Positions 20,400 through 30,595 of a stretch of DNA of 64,000 nt are shown one piece after another. This DNA comes from Candidatus Falkowella caecavicola. GTDB taxonomy: Bacteria; Bacillota; Clostridia; Oscillospirales; Ruminococcaceae. The stretch lies in NCBI GenBank assembly GCA_904420125.1, contig CAJFUK010000029.1, positions 53,941 through 117,940 of the forward strand. The letters are read 5' to 3'. Under the pieces are notes generated by a model. That model had not been told where the DNA came from, did no database searches, and was given only the letters and a program-made list of their open reading frames with translations. The translations under genes and the position numbers were made by a program. The number at the start of each line of letters is the position of its first letter. Position 1 is the first letter of the stretch.

Positions 20400-20420
20400 T
20401 TTCAGACAGTTTTCAGACAG
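20400..20420 (+). promoter_or_regulatory. Tandem direct repeats before the ABC genes, likely regulator site
   Basis: TTTCAGACAG occurs at 20400-20409 and again at 20411-20420, an 11-bp period, about 70 bp before the ABC ATPase start. Direct repeats of this spacing are the usual binding sites of OmpR-type regulators. The cognate regulator would be the one encoded at 18839-19501. Confidence 0.65.
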
Positions 20421-20488
20421 ATTTATATGTTTTTATAGTGTATGTAAGGCAGCTTATATACACTAAATTTTTATGGAGGGTTCATGCG

Positions 20489-21166
20489 ATGAGCATTTTA
20501 CAAACGGAACATTTAAAGAAATATTACGGCAGCGGAGATACGACCGTTAAAGCGCTGGACGACGTCAACTTTTCGGTAAACGACGGAGAATTTGTGGCGA
20601 TTGTCGGCACATCCGGCAGCGGTAAATCAACGCTTCTGCATATGATGGGCGGACTTGACAGACCAACTTCCGGCAGCGTGAAGGTCGCAGGAAAAGAAAT
20701 CTTTGCATTAAAGGAGGATGCCCTGACAATCTTTCGCCGCAGGAAAATCGGATTTATATTCCAGAGCTATAATCTTGTGCCGGTGCTGAATGTGTATGAA
20801 AATATTGTTCTGCCAATCGAACTGGACGGAAACAAAGTAGATAAATCACACATTGATAATATTATTGAAACGCTGGGGCTTACCGCAAAGATCAACAGCC
20901 TGCCCAATCAGCTTTCCGGCGGGCAGCAGCAGCGCGTTGCGATTGCCCGTGCCCTTGCCACAAAGCCCGCTATCATTCTTGCCGACGAACCGACAGGAAA
21001 TCTGGACAGTAAAACAAGCCTTGATGTTCTGGGGCTTTTAAAGGTCACAAGCGATCAATTCAAGCAAACGATTGTCATGATAACCCACAATGAGGAAATC
21101 GCACAAATGGCAGATCGGATTATCCGCATTGAAGACGGCAGAATTGCAGGTGATCATCATGCTTAA
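20489..21166 (+). CDS. ABC transporter ATP-binding protein, BceA/MacB type
   Basis: A 225-aa ATPase. Walker A is GTSGSGKST, the Q-loop is [15 protein letters not shown], the signature is [15 protein letters not shown], Walker B is [13 protein letters not shown] and the H-loop is MITHNEE. This is the MacB/LolD/BceA subgroup. The frame is open further upstream but ATG 20489 has GGAGGG 9 bases before it. It overlaps the permease by 8 bp. With the large permease it should form a peptide-antibiotic detoxification or sensing transporter. Confidence 0.93.
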   Translation: MSILQTEHLKKYYGSGDTTVKALDDVNFSVNDGEFVAIVGTSGSGKSTLLHMMGGLDRPTSGSVKVAGKEIFALKEDALTIFRRRKIGFIFQSYNLVPVLNVYENIVLPIELDGNKVDKSHIDNIIETLGLTAKINSLPNQLSGGQQQRVAIARALATKPAIILADEPTGNLDSKTSLDVLGLLKVTSDQFKQTIVMITHNEEIAQMADRIIRIEDGRIAGDHHA

Positions 21167-23720
21167 CGTCAACAACAGAAGGTGTATCAGCCGCCTGTCA
21201 AGGCGTTCTATTCAGAACAATCGGGTACGAAATATTATGGCAGTTGCGGCAATTATCCTGACTGCTGTCATGTTTACCACTCTTTTCACGATTGGGACAA
21301 GCATTATGGATTCCTTTCAGCTTTCCACAATGCGGCAGGTGGGAACAAGCGCGCACGCCGGCTTCAAATTTTTAACCCAGGAGCAATATGAGATTGTCAA
21401 GGCAGATCCAAAGGTTAAGGATATTTCATATAACATTCTTATCGGTTTTGGAGAAAACCCTGAATTCAAAAAAATGTCGGTTGAAATCCGTTACACGGAA
21501 GAAAAAAATGCCGAATGGGGATTCACTTTACCTACTACAGGAACGCTTCCAAAAAACAGGCTGGATATAGCGACGTCCACCAAAGTGCTTGATATGCTCG
21601 GACTTCCGCATGAATTGGGTGTACAGGTCCCGCTGGAGTTTACCGCCGCGAATGGCGTGAAGTATCATGAAACATTTACCCTCTGCGGCTTTTGGGAACA
21701 GGATGCTGTAAGCCCGGTGGCAGAGGCATTTTTATCAAGAACATACAGCGATGAGGTTGCCCCGGTATGGCAGGAACCCGTATCTGCTGAAGAGGGCAGC
21801 TGGTGGATGTCCGGTGCTGTCAATCCCAGCTTCTGGTTTGACAGTGCATGGGATATTGAAGGGCAGGTCAATGCCTTAAAGGAACGCTGCGGCTTTGGTC
21901 ATGAGGTCAATGAGGGAGTTAACTGGGCATATGCTTCATCAGAGGTCGATTTTTCCACCATTGTGCTGCTGACGGGAATCCTTTTGTTGATTATGTTTTC
22001 CGGATACATGATTATTTATAATATTTTCTACATCTCTGTTTCAAAAGATATCCGCTTTTATGGGCTGCTGAAAACGATCGGCACTACAAACCGCCAACTC
22101 AAGAAACTGGTCCGCAGGCAGGCGCTGCTGCTGGGATTGATCGGCACCCCGGTCGGACTGGTTTTAGGGTATCTTGTCTCCTTCTTTGTTGTACCGATTG
22201 TCATGTCCATCACTTCGATCGCAGACGAACAGGTTATTTCCGTAAACCCGTTGATTTTTATCGCCGGAGGACTGTTTACGCTGATTACGGTATGGATCAG
22301 CTGTATACGTCCCTGCCGCCTGGTCAGTAAGGTGTCGCCTGTGGATGCGGTAAGATATACCGAGAATACAGGTACGGGCCGAAAAAAAGCGAAAAAAACA
22401 AAGCATGTAACACCCTTTTCAATGGCATGGGATAACATCAAGCGAACGCCCAAAAAGGCAGTCAGCGTTGTCATATCACTGTCACTGTCCATGATTTTGC
22501 TCAATGGAACGTTTACATTAGTCCATAGCTTTGATATGGATAAATTTATCGAAAATAAGGCCGTATCTGATTTCTATATCACCGATGCCTCAATCGTGAA
22601 TCTGAACACCCCCACAAGCATTTATAACGGGGTATCCAAAGAAACGCAGGAGGAGATCAGGAACTTAAACGGCATTACCGATTACGGCTGTGTATATATG
22701 CAGGAACATTTGCATAACCTCAGCGATACAGGCCTGGCCAATACACAAAAAATTATCGAGACCTATGGGGAAACCTTACCGGAGATGGGAAAAACGGAAA
22801 TGCTCCGTTTACTGAACGAAGAGCATGCCTTACCATCCCATTTATACGGCGTGGATGACTTTGTAGCCGAGAAGCTGGAGCTTTTAGACGGAACATTTGA
22901 CCTGGAAAAATTCAAAACAGGAAATTATGTGATTGTCTCTTCTTATTTAAATACCGGCGAAGGCAGGTATTACAACATCGGGGATAAAGTCCCGATTGAT
23001 TTTGGCAACGGCAATATCAGGGAATATGAGGTGATGGCAATCGGTGATATTCCCTATGCTCTTGGCCCCCAGCACGGGCATTTCCTGGATATCTATATCA
23101 CGCTTCCAGCAGCTGAATTAATCGCACAGACAGGTGAAACAGGCGCGCTGAATATGGCATTTAACGCCCAACCGTCTGCCATTTCCGAAATAGACGCATG
23201 GCTGAAGAACTACTGCGATCATGTGAACCCAGATATGGCCTATCAGTCCCGTGAAACCTTTGCGGCAGAATTTAAGAATATGCAGAATATGTGTCTGACG
23301 GTTGGCGCACTTTTAAGCTTTATTCTTGGCCTGATCGGCATATTGAATTTTATCAATTCTGTAATCACCTCGATACAGACGAGGCGGCAGGAGCTTGCGG
23401 TGTTGCAGGCCATTGGCATGACCGGGCAACAGCTAAAGCAGATGCTGATCGGCGAGGGATTATGGTATACAATCATGACCGTAACCACAACCCTTACCAT
23501 CGGCAGCCTGATTACCTACGGGCTAATTACAGGCATTACCTATCAGATCTGGTTTTTCACCTATCATTTCACGATAACGCCGGTTCTGTTCTGTATCCCC
23601 GTGTTGATCGCATTATCAGTCATCATTCCGATGCTCTGCTATCAAAATATGTGCAGATACAGTGTCGTTGACAGATTGAGGGAAAGTGAATGCATGGTCA
23701 CGCAAAACAAGGGGAAGTAG
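21159..23720 (+). CDS. FtsX-type ABC permease, BceB-like (large)
   Basis: An 853-aa permease with two FtsX-like regions. Helix 1 is at about residues 27-48. A large outside domain (about 50-265) follows, then three helices near 270-420, a helix near 460-480, a second outside domain (about 490-720), and three helices at the C-terminus. It is longer than BceB (about 650 aa) because both outside domains are large. This resembles permeases linked to VirSR-type systems in clostridia. The ATG at 21159 overlaps the ATPase stop. Confidence 0.9.
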   Translation: MLNVNNRRCISRLSRRSIQNNRVRNIMAVAAIILTAVMFTTLFTIGTSIMDSFQLSTMRQVGTSAHAGFKFLTQEQYEIVKADPKVKDISYNILIGFGENPEFKKMSVEIRYTEEKNAEWGFTLPTTGTLPKNRLDIATSTKVLDMLGLPHELGVQVPLEFTAANGVKYHETFTLCGFWEQDAVSPVAEAFLSRTYSDEVAPVWQEPVSAEEGSWWMSGAVNPSFWFDSAWDIEGQVNALKERCGFGHEVNEGVNWAYASSEVDFSTIVLLTGILLLIMFSGYMIIYNIFYISVSKDIRFYGLLKTIGTTNRQLKKLVRRQALLLGLIGTPVGLVLGYLVSFFVVPIVMSITSIADEQVISVNPLIFIAGGLFTLITVWISCIRPCRLVSKVSPVDAVRYTENTGTGRKKAKKTKHVTPFSMAWDNIKRTPKKAVSVVISLSLSMILLNGTFTLVHSFDMDKFIENKAVSDFYITDASIVNLNTPTSIYNGVSKETQEEIRNLNGITDYGCVYMQEHLHNLSDTGLANTQKIIETYGETLPEMGKTEMLRLLNEEHALPSHLYGVDDFVAEKLELLDGTFDLEKFKTGNYVIVSSYLNTGEGRYYNIGDKVPIDFGNGNIREYEVMAIGDIPYALGPQHGHFLDIYITLPAAELIAQTGETGALNMAFNAQPSAISEIDAWLKNYCDHVNPDMAYQSRETFAAEFKNMQNMCLTVGALLSFILGLIGILNFINSVITSIQTRRQELAVLQAIGMTGQQLKQMLIGEGLWYTIMTVTTTLTIGSLITYGLITGITYQIWFFTYHFTITPVLFCIPVLIALSVIIPMLCYQNMCRYSVVDRLRESECMVTQNKGK

Positions 23721-23740
23721 ATCTGCCGCCCTTGTTTTGC
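23702..23740 (+). terminator. Hairpin at the end of the BceB-like gene
   Basis: GCAAAACAAGGG (23702-23713, inside the last codons) pairs exactly with CCCTTGTTTTGC (23729-23740). There is no T-run after it, so it may act as an RNA-stabilising or weak terminator hairpin. Confidence 0.5.
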
Positions 23741-23947
23741 GGCGGTAAAATCCGCACTGGAATTCCCTAGGATACCGAATGGAACAACTCCCCTGTTCTG
23801 GTCTAGCATGCAAACAGGAACCGCTTACAGCCCTCTCATATGAGAATACGGTCGCCTATGGTTTTGGCAGGCAGTGCTGAACATCATGTTATTCATCGAA
23901 ACCTTTTCCGTAAAACCCTTTTTTCGCAGAACTCCGTGCTGTAACAG

Positions 23948-23976
23948 TTGACTTCTGGCTATAATTCCGGTAAAAT
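23948..23976 (+). promoter_or_regulatory. Promoter of glyS
   Basis: TTGACT (23948-23953) and TAAAAT (23971-23976) are 17 bp apart, about 45 bases before the glyS start. The rest of the 300-bp gap before glyS shows no gene and no T-box core motif. Confidence 0.75.
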
Positions 23977-24020
23977 ATAGAATAATGCAGATTTTAGTAT
24001 ATCAGTATGGAGGTAGCATT

Positions 24021-25397
24021 ATGCTCAATCAGGATAAAACCATGGATCAGATTGTCTCTCTGTGCAAAAACAGGGGATATGTGTATCCGGGCAGCGATAT
24101 TTATGGCGGTCTGGCCAACACATGGGATTATGGCCCGCTTGGTGTAGAATTCAAAAATAATGTCAAACGTGCCTGGTGGAAAAAATTTGTTCAGGAAAGT
24201 TCTTATAACGTCGGATTGGACAGCGCCCTGCTCATGAATCCGCAGGTATGGGTGGCATCCGGACATGTAGGCGGTTTTTCCGATCCGCTGATGGACTGTA
24301 AGGAGTGCAAGACCCGCCATCGTGCGGATAAACTGATCGAGGATCAGACAGGGATTGCGCCCAACGGCTGGAGCGACCAGCAGATGATGGATTTTATTCG
24401 GGAAAAGGGGATTACCTGTCCCAACTGCGGTAAGGCCAATTTTACGGATATCCGCAAATTCAACCTGATGTTTAAAACGTTTCAGGGCGTTACAGAAGAC
24501 GCTAAAAATGAGATCTATCTTCGTCCGGAAACCGCACAGGGCATCTTTGTCAATTTTTCTAATATTCAGAGAACAACCCGCCGGAAGATACCATTTGGTG
24601 TCTGTCAGATCGGGAAATCCTTCCGGAACGAGATTACACCTGGTAATTTTACATTCCGTACCCGCGAATTCGAGCAGATGGAGCTGGAATTTTTCTGTAA
24701 ACCCGGTACAGACCTGGAATGGTTCGGATACTGGAAAGACTTCTGCAAGAATTGGCTGCTCAGCCTGGGAATGAAAGAAGAAAACCTGCGGTTGCGGGAT
24801 CATGAGCAGGAAGAGCTGTCTCATTATTCTAAAGCAACGACGGACTTTGAATTCCTCTTCCCGTTTGGATGGGGTGAATTGTGGGGAATTGCGGATCGTA
24901 CCGACTTTGACCTGACACAGCATATCAAACACAGTGGCAAAACGCTGGATTATTTTGATCCGCAGACCAACGAACGTTACGTACCGTATGTTATCGAACC
25001 GTCCCTCGGGGCAGATCGTGTAGCGTTGGCGTTCCTGTGTGATGCTTATGACGAAGAGGAGATTGCCGAAGGAGATATCCGTACAGTGCTTCACCTGCAT
25101 CCGGTTCTGGCGCCTTACAAGGCATGTATCCTCCCGCTTTCCAAGAAGCTGAATGAAGCGGCTGTAGCGTTGTACCAGGATCTCTCCAAACACTTTATGG
25201 TGGATTATGACGATGCCGGTTCGATCGGCAAGCGTTACCGCCGGCAGGATGAAATCGGCACGCCGTTTTGCATTACCTATGATTTTGAATCCGCAGAAGA
25301 CGGCTGCGTAACGGTCCGTGACCGGGATACGATGGAACAGGTCCGGATTCCGATGGATCAGCTGGTTGCCTACATAAAAGAAAAGCTTGTCTTCTAA
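24021..25397 (+). CDS. glyS: Glycyl-tRNA synthetase (dimeric, eukaryote-like type)
   Basis: A class II aminoacyl-tRNA synthetase that charges tRNA-Gly. The 458-aa length and the N-terminus reading [19 protein letters not shown] mark the alpha2-type enzyme, not the GlyQ/GlyS alpha2beta2 type. Motif 2 is [20 protein letters not shown] and motif 3 is [16 protein letters not shown]-x2-C pair (CKEC, CPNC) sits in the insertion. ATG 24021 has GGAGG 7 bases before it. It is a single gene with its own promoter and terminator. Confidence 0.96.
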   Translation: MLNQDKTMDQIVSLCKNRGYVYPGSDIYGGLANTWDYGPLGVEFKNNVKRAWWKKFVQESSYNVGLDSALLMNPQVWVASGHVGGFSDPLMDCKECKTRHRADKLIEDQTGIAPNGWSDQQMMDFIREKGITCPNCGKANFTDIRKFNLMFKTFQGVTEDAKNEIYLRPETAQGIFVNFSNIQRTTRRKIPFGVCQIGKSFRNEITPGNFTFRTREFEQMELEFFCKPGTDLEWFGYWKDFCKNWLLSLGMKEENLRLRDHEQEELSHYSKATTDFEFLFPFGWGELWGIADRTDFDLTQHIKHSGKTLDYFDPQTNERYVPYVIEPSLGADRVALAFLCDAYDEEEIAEGDIRTVLHLHPVLAPYKACILPLSKKLNEAAVALYQDLSKHFMVDYDDAGSIGKRYRRQDEIGTPFCITYDFESAEDGCVTVRDRDTMEQVRIPMDQLVAYIKEKLVF

Positions 25398-25458
25398 ATG
25401 ATGCCCTGGACGGGGAAAGCAATTCTATGACCAACCAGAAAACTCTGTTAAGCAATAC

Positions 25459-25492
25459 GCCGGCCTCCCAAAGGATGGGAGGCCGGCGCTTT
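25459..25492 (+). terminator. Terminator after glyS
   Basis: The 12-bp stem GCCGGCCTCCCA / TGGGAGGCCGGC has the loop AAGGA and is followed by GCTTTT. Confidence 0.85.
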
Positions 25493-25574
25493 TCAACTGT
25501 CCTGTCAAAAGATTGCGGCGAAAATACCTCGTAAAATGAAAAACCACCGGAACTATTGCCCCAGTGATTTTATA

Positions 25575-25649
25575 TGGTGACCCGTGCGAGAATTGAACTC
25601 GCGTTCCCGCCGTGAAAGGGCGGTGTCTTAACCTCTTGACCAACGGGCC
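25575..25649 (-). tRNA. tRNA-Glu (anticodon TTC)
   Basis: A 75-base tRNA including an encoded CCA end. Acceptor stem GGCCCGT, D-arm with AAGAGGTTAAGA, anticodon loop CTTTCAC giving TTC, and a T-arm with GTTCAAT can all be folded. It lies 4 bases downstream of tRNA-Met and is cotranscribed. Confidence 0.96.
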
Positions 25650-25653
25650 ATTC

Positions 25654-25730
25654 TGGTAGCGATAGTTGGATTTGAACCAACGACACTGCGGGTATGAACC
25701 GCATGCTCTAGCCAACTGAGCTATATCGCC
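25654..25730 (-). tRNA. tRNA-Met, elongator type (anticodon CAT)
   Basis: A 77-base tRNA including CCA. It has acceptor stem GGCGATA, D-loop AGTTGGCTAGA, anticodon stem GCGG/CCGC around TTCATAC, and T-loop GTTCAAATC. The paired first acceptor base points to an elongator, not the initiator. It is the first gene of a two-tRNA unit. Confidence 0.95.
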
Positions 25731-25761
25731 GTATTTTTCTCTTTCATTAGACAGCTTTTAT

Positions 25762-25790
25762 ATTTTACAATATATTTCTTTTAATGTCAA
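25762..25790 (-). promoter_or_regulatory. Promoter of the tRNA-Met/tRNA-Glu unit
   Basis: Minus-strand TTGACA (25785-25790) and TAAAAT (25762-25767) are 17 bp apart and about 30 bases before tRNA-Met. Confidence 0.88.
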
Positions 25791-25951
25791 CTAGTTTTTT
25801 CAATTTTCTTAGGTTTTTTTAAACAACAGCAGATATCGAGTCTAATTTTATATAAAACGCACAATAAAACCACCATGCTGTATAAAAAACATCTTCTTTA
25901 GCATGATCCAAAAGCCGTTTTTTATACCAGGGTCTCTCGTTCCTCTTTTTG

Positions 25952-27400
25952 TCAGGCGGAAGGAATAGAAAATTCAAATTCTGTATACTGATTTTCTTTG
26001 CTCCGTACAGTGATATCCCCGCCGTGCAGGCGGACAATCGAACGTACAATATGCAGCCCAAGTCCCACACCGGTGGTATCCTGACTGCGGGACTTGTCCG
26101 ATTTATAAAAACGATCAAAAATCTGGGGCAGATCTTCTTTGGCGATGCCCTTTCCGCCGTTACGGATCGTTACATAGGTCCATTTAAAATCCGAGCGGAA
26201 GACAAATTCGATATAGCCGCCTTCTTCGGAAAATTTGATGGCATTATCAATCAGATTGTAAATAACCTGGGACATCATATCCTCGTCCACACGAACCATC
26301 ATTTTTTTCTGATCCAGCCCGCGGATATCCAGATGCCGTTTTTCAATCCGGTCTTCAAAATTCAGCAGCGTCTGTACAGTCAAATCAACGATGTTGACTT
26401 TATTTTTTGACAGTTCCATACTGCCTTCCTCAAGCCGCGCCAGATTCAGCATAGAACGCACCATGCGGCCTAATCGTTTCACCTCATCAGAGACAATCCG
26501 AAGATAATAGCGCTGATTTTCCGGCGGGATCGTCCCGTCCAGAATGCCGTCAATAAATCCGCTGATGGTCTGCATTGGGGTCTTCAGTTCATGAGAGACA
26601 TTGGCGATGAAACTGCGCCGGGAATGTTCACTCAACGCCAGTTCTTCCGCCATATTATTCAGCGCCTCAGCCAGCTGTCCAATCTCATCCTGCGAATCCA
26701 CCGGCAGTCTCTGGGTGAAATCACCCCTGCCGAACCGTCCCGCCGCATCGGCCATCTGGTGCAGCGGCCGAACCATACGGTATACCGTTGCGTAAATGAT
26801 GACAAAAGCCAGCGCAATAAAAATAAGGGAAACCGTCATAAACAACGGCATCAGTTGTCCCCTGAACTCCTGGAATTCCACCATGGGGGAAGCAGCATAA
26901 GCATATCCGATCACTGTCTTCTGTGTATCCTGGACCACAATACCGGATATATAGCACTGGTCAGTATAAACCCCTTCCAGCGTACCGGTACCAGTATAAA
27001 TTGTTTCCCCTGTTTCTTGCAAAAGGGCCTGGGGCAGGACATGCGCCGTGATATTCGGATTGGTGCAGAAAACAATCTGTCCGGCAGGATCCACCAGAAA
27101 AAGGTCAGCGCCAGTGATCTCTGCGATTAACCGGTAAAACGGCGCCAAACGTTCGACACTGAACCGACCGTCAGCCGAACGGAAACTGTCCGCTGCAGCC
27201 TCAGAGGCTTTGAGGACAGCATGTTTCATGCTGTCATACTGCTCAGACTGAAAGTGCATCACCGAAGTGCCGGTAAAACTGACAAAAAGTACGCCAACAA
27301 AAAAGAGCATCAAAAACACACAGATAAAGAAATACCGGTAAAACAGTCCCCGATACTTTTGAAATCCTTTGTGTCTTTTCTGCTCTTGCTTTGTATTCAC
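25952..27400 (-). CDS. Sensor histidine kinase with HAMP domain
   Basis: A 482-aa membrane kinase. Membrane helix 1 is at about residues 22-43, a sensor domain of about 145 residues lies outside, and helix 2 is at about 190-213. HAMP follows (214-262), then the phosphoacceptor FIANVSHELKTP with H270, N-box QVIYNLIDNAIKFS, G1 GGKGIAKEDL and G2 GVGLGLHIVRSIV. The layout is that of a PhoR/VicK-like kinase; the signal is unknown. It follows its regulator by 17 bp on the same strand. Confidence 0.93.
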   Translation of the reverse strand: MNTKQEQKRHKGFQKYRGLFYRYFFICVFLMLFFVGVLFVSFTGTSVMHFQSEQYDSMKHAVLKASEAAADSFRSADGRFSVERLAPFYRLIAEITGADLFLVDPAGQIVFCTNPNITAHVLPQALLQETGETIYTGTGTLEGVYTDQCYISGIVVQDTQKTVIGYAYAASPMVEFQEFRGQLMPLFMTVSLIFIALAFVIIYATVYRMVRPLHQMADAAGRFGRGDFTQRLPVDSQDEIGQLAEALNNMAEELALSEHSRRSFIANVSHELKTPMQTISGFIDGILDGTIPPENQRYYLRIVSDEVKRLGRMVRSMLNLARLEEGSMELSKNKVNIVDLTVQTLLNFEDRIEKRHLDIRGLDQKKMMVRVDEDMMSQVIYNLIDNAIKFSEEGGYIEFVFRSDFKWTYVTIRNGGKGIAKEDLPQIFDRFYKSDKSRSQDTTGVGLGLHIVRSIVRLHGGDITVRSKENQYTEFEFSIPSA

Positions 27401-27417
27401 CGATGATTCGCCGCCTT

Positions 27418-28110
27418 TTATTCATTGACTTCAAATTTATACCCGACGCCCCAAACTGTTTTCAGAGACCATTGCGGAGAAACACCCTCTAATTTTTCGC
27501 GCAGACGTTTGACATGTACATCAATCGTGCGGGAGTCGCCGTAATATTCAAACCCCCACACTTCATCCAACAGCTGATCACGGGTATACACCCGGTTTGG
27601 GTTGGAAGCCAGATGAAACAGCAGCTCCAACTCTTTTGGGGGTGTGTCAATGATTTTGTTATCTACTTTCAGTTCATAACGCGTCATATTGACCACGAGC
27701 TTGTCATATGTGACTTCTTTAATCTCTGTCGACTGATTAGCCGGCCCCAACCGGCGCAGAACCGCCTTCACGCGGGCAACCACTTCCTTGGCGTCAAAAG
27801 GTTTGACGACATAATCGTCCGCCCCCAATTCCAACCCGAGAACCTTGTCAAAGGTTTCTCCTTTAGCTGTCAGCATAATAATCGGCGTGTTGTGTTTTTT
27901 ACGGATTTCACGGCAGACCTGCCAGCCATCCAGGCCTGGCAGCATCACGTCCAGCAGCAAAAGATCCGGTTTCAAAGTATTGAATTGAATAATGGCGTCT
28001 TCTCCGTCATAAGAAAGAATGACTGTATAACCTTCTTTTTCCAGATACAACCGCAACAATTCGCATATATTTTTATCGTCATCAATGACCAGAATTTTCT
28101 CTCCCGCCAT
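27418..28110 (-). CDS. OmpR-family response regulator
   Basis: A 230-aa regulator. The receiver domain has D10-D12 and phosphoacceptor D54 in LLLDVMLPGLDG, with K in YVVKPFD. The winged-helix domain reads TPPKELELLFHLA and ends YGDSRTIDVHVKRLREKLE, then VWGVGYKFE. The YYGDSRTIDVH stretch is frequent in clostridial regulators of the WalR/PhoP group. It is the first gene of the pair with the kinase at 25952-27400. Confidence 0.94.
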   Translation of the reverse strand: MAGEKILVIDDDKNICELLRLYLEKEGYTVILSYDGEDAIIQFNTLKPDLLLLDVMLPGLDGWQVCREIRKKHNTPIIMLTAKGETFDKVLGLELGADDYVVKPFDAKEVVARVKAVLRRLGPANQSTEIKEVTYDKLVVNMTRYELKVDNKIIDTPPKELELLFHLASNPNRVYTRDQLLDEVWGFEYYGDSRTIDVHVKRLREKLEGVSPQWSLKTVWGVGYKFEVNE

Positions 28111-28150
28111 CGAAGTTCACATCCTTTCTCCATGTTGTTGCATCTTTTTG

Positions 28151-28786
28151 CTACTGATACGGATTTTGCGAGTCTGTGGGTCTATGCGGTCGATAAGGTT
28201 CTTTATTCCGCATGAAAAATAGAAAAAACGGAATTAAAAACGGCATGAATATGCTCAGTGCAACATAAATAACCGCATTGGAAGGCAGATACTCCTGAGA
28301 AACCGTATACAGCACAATAAGCTGAAGCGCCTGTAAAACCAGAGACACCAGCTGTGCAAGCCAAAGGAGTATCTGCAGGGAGACGCTGGTCATGGAAGAA
28401 AAATAATATATAAAATCTTCCAGACTGAAGGTCCCTGAAGAAGAGGATACCATGGATATGATCTCATTGATAATCCGCATCCACCCCGCCCAGCTGGCAA
28501 TATTGACAATCCATGACATCGCGCTTACCGTAGCCAGCGGCGTACGCAGCGCAAAACCGCCCACACCCCTCTGGGATCGAATATCATCATAAATACACCC
28601 CAGCATGTATTCGGAACCGACAGGTATCCATGCAAGCCATGGCTTCGGAAGTCCCCGTCTGGAAGCCATCCGCATCAATGCCAATGAACGTATGATATAG
28701 ATCACAACCTGACAAATTACCGTCAAAACCAGGGCCATTATCCAAACAGCTGCTACGATTTCTTCATTGATCTTCTCTATACCCAT
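28151..28786 (-). CDS. Multi-pass membrane protein of unknown function
   Basis: A 211-aa protein with about five hydrophobic segments (near residues 9-30, 75-95, 118-140, 145-165, 172-195) and a Pro-rich cytoplasmic tail. A segment reading SRRGLPKPWLAWIPVG followed by EYMLGCIYDD resembles small membrane proteins common in clostridia, annotated only as hypothetical. The frame opens at 28831; ATG 28786 has a GGGGGGG ribosome site 8-9 bases upstream and is preferred. It lies 40 bp before the two-component regulator and may be cotranscribed. I cannot assign a function. Confidence 0.75.
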   Translation of the reverse strand: MGIEKINEEIVAAVWIMALVLTVICQVVIYIIRSLALMRMASRRGLPKPWLAWIPVGSEYMLGCIYDDIRSQRGVGGFALRTPLATVSAMSWIVNIASWAGWMRIINEIISMVSSSSGTFSLEDFIYYFSSMTSVSLQILLWLAQLVSLVLQALQLIVLYTVSQEYLPSNAVIYVALSIFMPFLIPFFLFFMRNKEPYRPHRPTDSQNPYQ

Positions 28787-28926
28787 ATCTATGTCCCCCC
28801 CTGCCGGCTTTTTTAGGATATCAAACAGCATATTTTATTTATTATATCATATTTCCGGAACGGTGTCCAGAAAAATCTCCCGTATTCTGTCGCTGGATAT
28901 CCCCCAGGGCGGGCCTGTTTTCGGGA

Positions 28927-29238
28927 TTACTGAAAATAAAAGGTCTGCGCCAGCAGAAAAAATAAAAAAAAGATGCCGCCGAACACGGCGATCACGAGCA
29001 GAACAGCTGCCAAAACCCCCCGCATCATGGCAGCACGCTCTTCTTTGGTCAGTTGAATTTCCTCTTTTTCCATCACAGGAACAGATTCCTGCTCCGTCTC
29101 CCGGTTGGGAGGCGCGGCTTTTTTCTTTGGAAGGTGTGGCAGCAATAAGCCCCGGCCCCCATTCCAGGGAGCGCCTTCCAGATCCATGTTGGCAATCACT
29201 CGCCCATCATCTACAAATTTTTGTTTTTTTCTGGCCAT
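28927..29238 (-). CDS. Small single-pass membrane protein, conserved hypothetical
   Basis: A 103-aa protein. The N-terminus reads MARKKQKFVDDGRVIANMD, a basic/acidic soluble part of about 75 residues follows, and one strong membrane helix lies at about 76-98 near the C-terminus. The frame opens earlier, but ATG 29238 has GGAGGAG 5-6 bases before it. It resembles short proteins seen in related clostridia; no function is known to me. No partner gene is obvious. Confidence 0.7.
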   Translation of the reverse strand: MARKKQKFVDDGRVIANMDLEGAPWNGGRGLLLPHLPKKKAAPPNRETEQESVPVMEKEEIQLTKEERAAMMRGVLAAVLLVIAVFGGIFFLFFLLAQTFYFQ

Positions 29239-29550
29239 ACATTCTCCTCCGGTTATCCCAGTCAATGGTTTTCCTGTCCTATTCCCTGCCGGTCCTTCAT
29301 GCGGCAGTCTCCGCCGCCTTTCTGTCTCTATATCCGGCACATGCGGGATGGCGTCTTCTGACACCGGGTTTCTGCGTTTCCGATTTATCGAGAGTTAAAA
29401 TACGAATTGTATATTTCATTTATATATTACATTTTGTATCAATTCTCCCGTTCCGCCGGATCCAGCATCCGGACAAGCCCAACAGGTGGTTCTAAGAACA
29501 CCCCATGAATCAGGCAAATGGCTGTCCAGATTGCCGGACAGCCATTTGCA
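29239..29550. other. Intergenic region with a hairpin, no gene seen
   Basis: The gap between oppF and the small membrane protein gene holds the hairpin at 29514-29549 (14-bp arms GCAAATGGCTGTCC / GGACAGCCATTTGC). It is a likely 3' end structure of the opp operon although no U-tract follows. Nothing else is recognised. Confidence 0.6.
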
Positions 29551-30591
29551 CTAAGAAAGATTATTTTCAGATGGATCGTCCGTTTCCGAATGATCGGTTG
29601 TGTCAGCCCGGTTCTCCCCTGCCTGACTGTATAAATGGCAGGCTGTCCAGTGCCCGTTGCCATAATCCAGAAAATCCGGCGCCTTCTCTTTGCAGATTTC
29701 CATACAGTTCGGACAGCGGGTATGGAACTTGCAGCCCTTAGGCGGGTTCGCGGGAGAAGGAAGGTCCCCTTCCAGCACTGTCCGATTCATCCGGATATCC
29801 GGATCGGGAATTGGTACAGCGCTGAGCAGTGCTCTGGTATACGGATGCATCGGATGTTGATATAAATCGGCTGTCGGCGCCTTTTCCACCAGACTGCCCA
29901 GATACATCACCCCAACTTCGTCTGAAATATATTCAACGACAGAAAGATCATGGGAGATGAATAAATACGTGAGTTTCCGCTCTGCCTGCAAATCCTGCAG
30001 CAGATTAATGATCTGCGCCTGGATCGAAACATCCAGCGCAGAAACCGGTTCGTCCGCAATAATCAGATCAGGACCCAGCGCCAGCGCGCGCGCAATACAG
30101 ATCCTCTGCCGCTGGCCTCCCGAAAATTCATGAGGGTAACGGTCAATATAATATCTTCTCAGCCCGCAGGCGTCCATAATCTGGAGAATATAATTCTGAT
30201 ACTGATCTTTGGGAACAATATGATGCTGCCGTACCGCCTCACCAATCAGCTCGCCAACCGGCATACGGGGGTTCAGCGAAGAATAGGGATCCTGAAAAAT
30301 CATCTGAAGTTTCGGGCGAATCGCGCGCAGCTGAGACCGATTCATCGAAAAAATATCCTGTCCGTCCAGGAAAGCCTGTCCGCCGGTCGGCTCAGTCAAA
30401 CGGAGCAGTGTCCGCCCAACAGTTGTCTTTCCGCAGCCGGATTCCCCCACCAGACCAAAGGTCTGCCCTTTTCGAATGGAAAAGCTTACCCCATCCACCG
30501 CACGAACATGCCCGACCACATGCTGAAAAACGCCTGCCTTAATCGGGTAATGCTTTACCAGATTCTGTACTTCCAAAATATTGTCCGTCAT
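29551..30591 (-). CDS. oppF: Oligopeptide ABC transporter ATP-binding protein
   Basis: A 346-aa ATPase of a peptide/nickel importer. Walker A is GESGCGKTT, the Q-loop is [12 protein letters not shown], the signature is [15 protein letters not shown], Walker B is [14 protein letters not shown]. The C-terminal oligopeptide_HTH-like region has a cysteine cluster ([16 protein letters not shown]), the iron-sulfur-type motif seen in Opp/Dpp ATPases. The frame opens at 30633; ATG 30591 has GGAGG 8 bases upstream. It is the last gene of oppABCDF, 4 bp after oppD. Confidence 0.94.
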   Translation of the reverse strand: MTDNILEVQNLVKHYPIKAGVFQHVVGHVRAVDGVSFSIRKGQTFGLVGESGCGKTTVGRTLLRLTEPTGGQAFLDGQDIFSMNRSQLRAIRPKLQMIFQDPYSSLNPRMPVGELIGEAVRQHHIVPKDQYQNYILQIMDACGLRRYYIDRYPHEFSGGQRQRICIARALALGPDLIIADEPVSALDVSIQAQIINLLQDLQAERKLTYLFISHDLSVVEYISDEVGVMYLGSLVEKAPTADLYQHPMHPYTRALLSAVPIPDPDIRMNRTVLEGDLPSPANPPKGCKFHTRCPNCMEICKEKAPDFLDYGNGHWTACHLYSQAGENRADTTDHSETDDPSENNLS

Positions 30592-30595
30592 CGCA

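Noticed and set aside
23721..24020. T-box riboswitch before glyS
   Set aside because: The conserved T-box core (AGGGTGGNACCGCG) and a terminator before the start are absent; only a plain promoter is found.
23994..25193. 399-codon open frame antisense to glyS
   Set aside because: It lacks a start context and follows the codon bias of glyS.
25880..25927. Terminator of the two-component operon (GTATAAAAAAC/GTTTTTTATAC dyad)
   Set aside because: The arms are weak A/T pairs 26 bases apart; it may contribute but the evidence is too thin for a feature.
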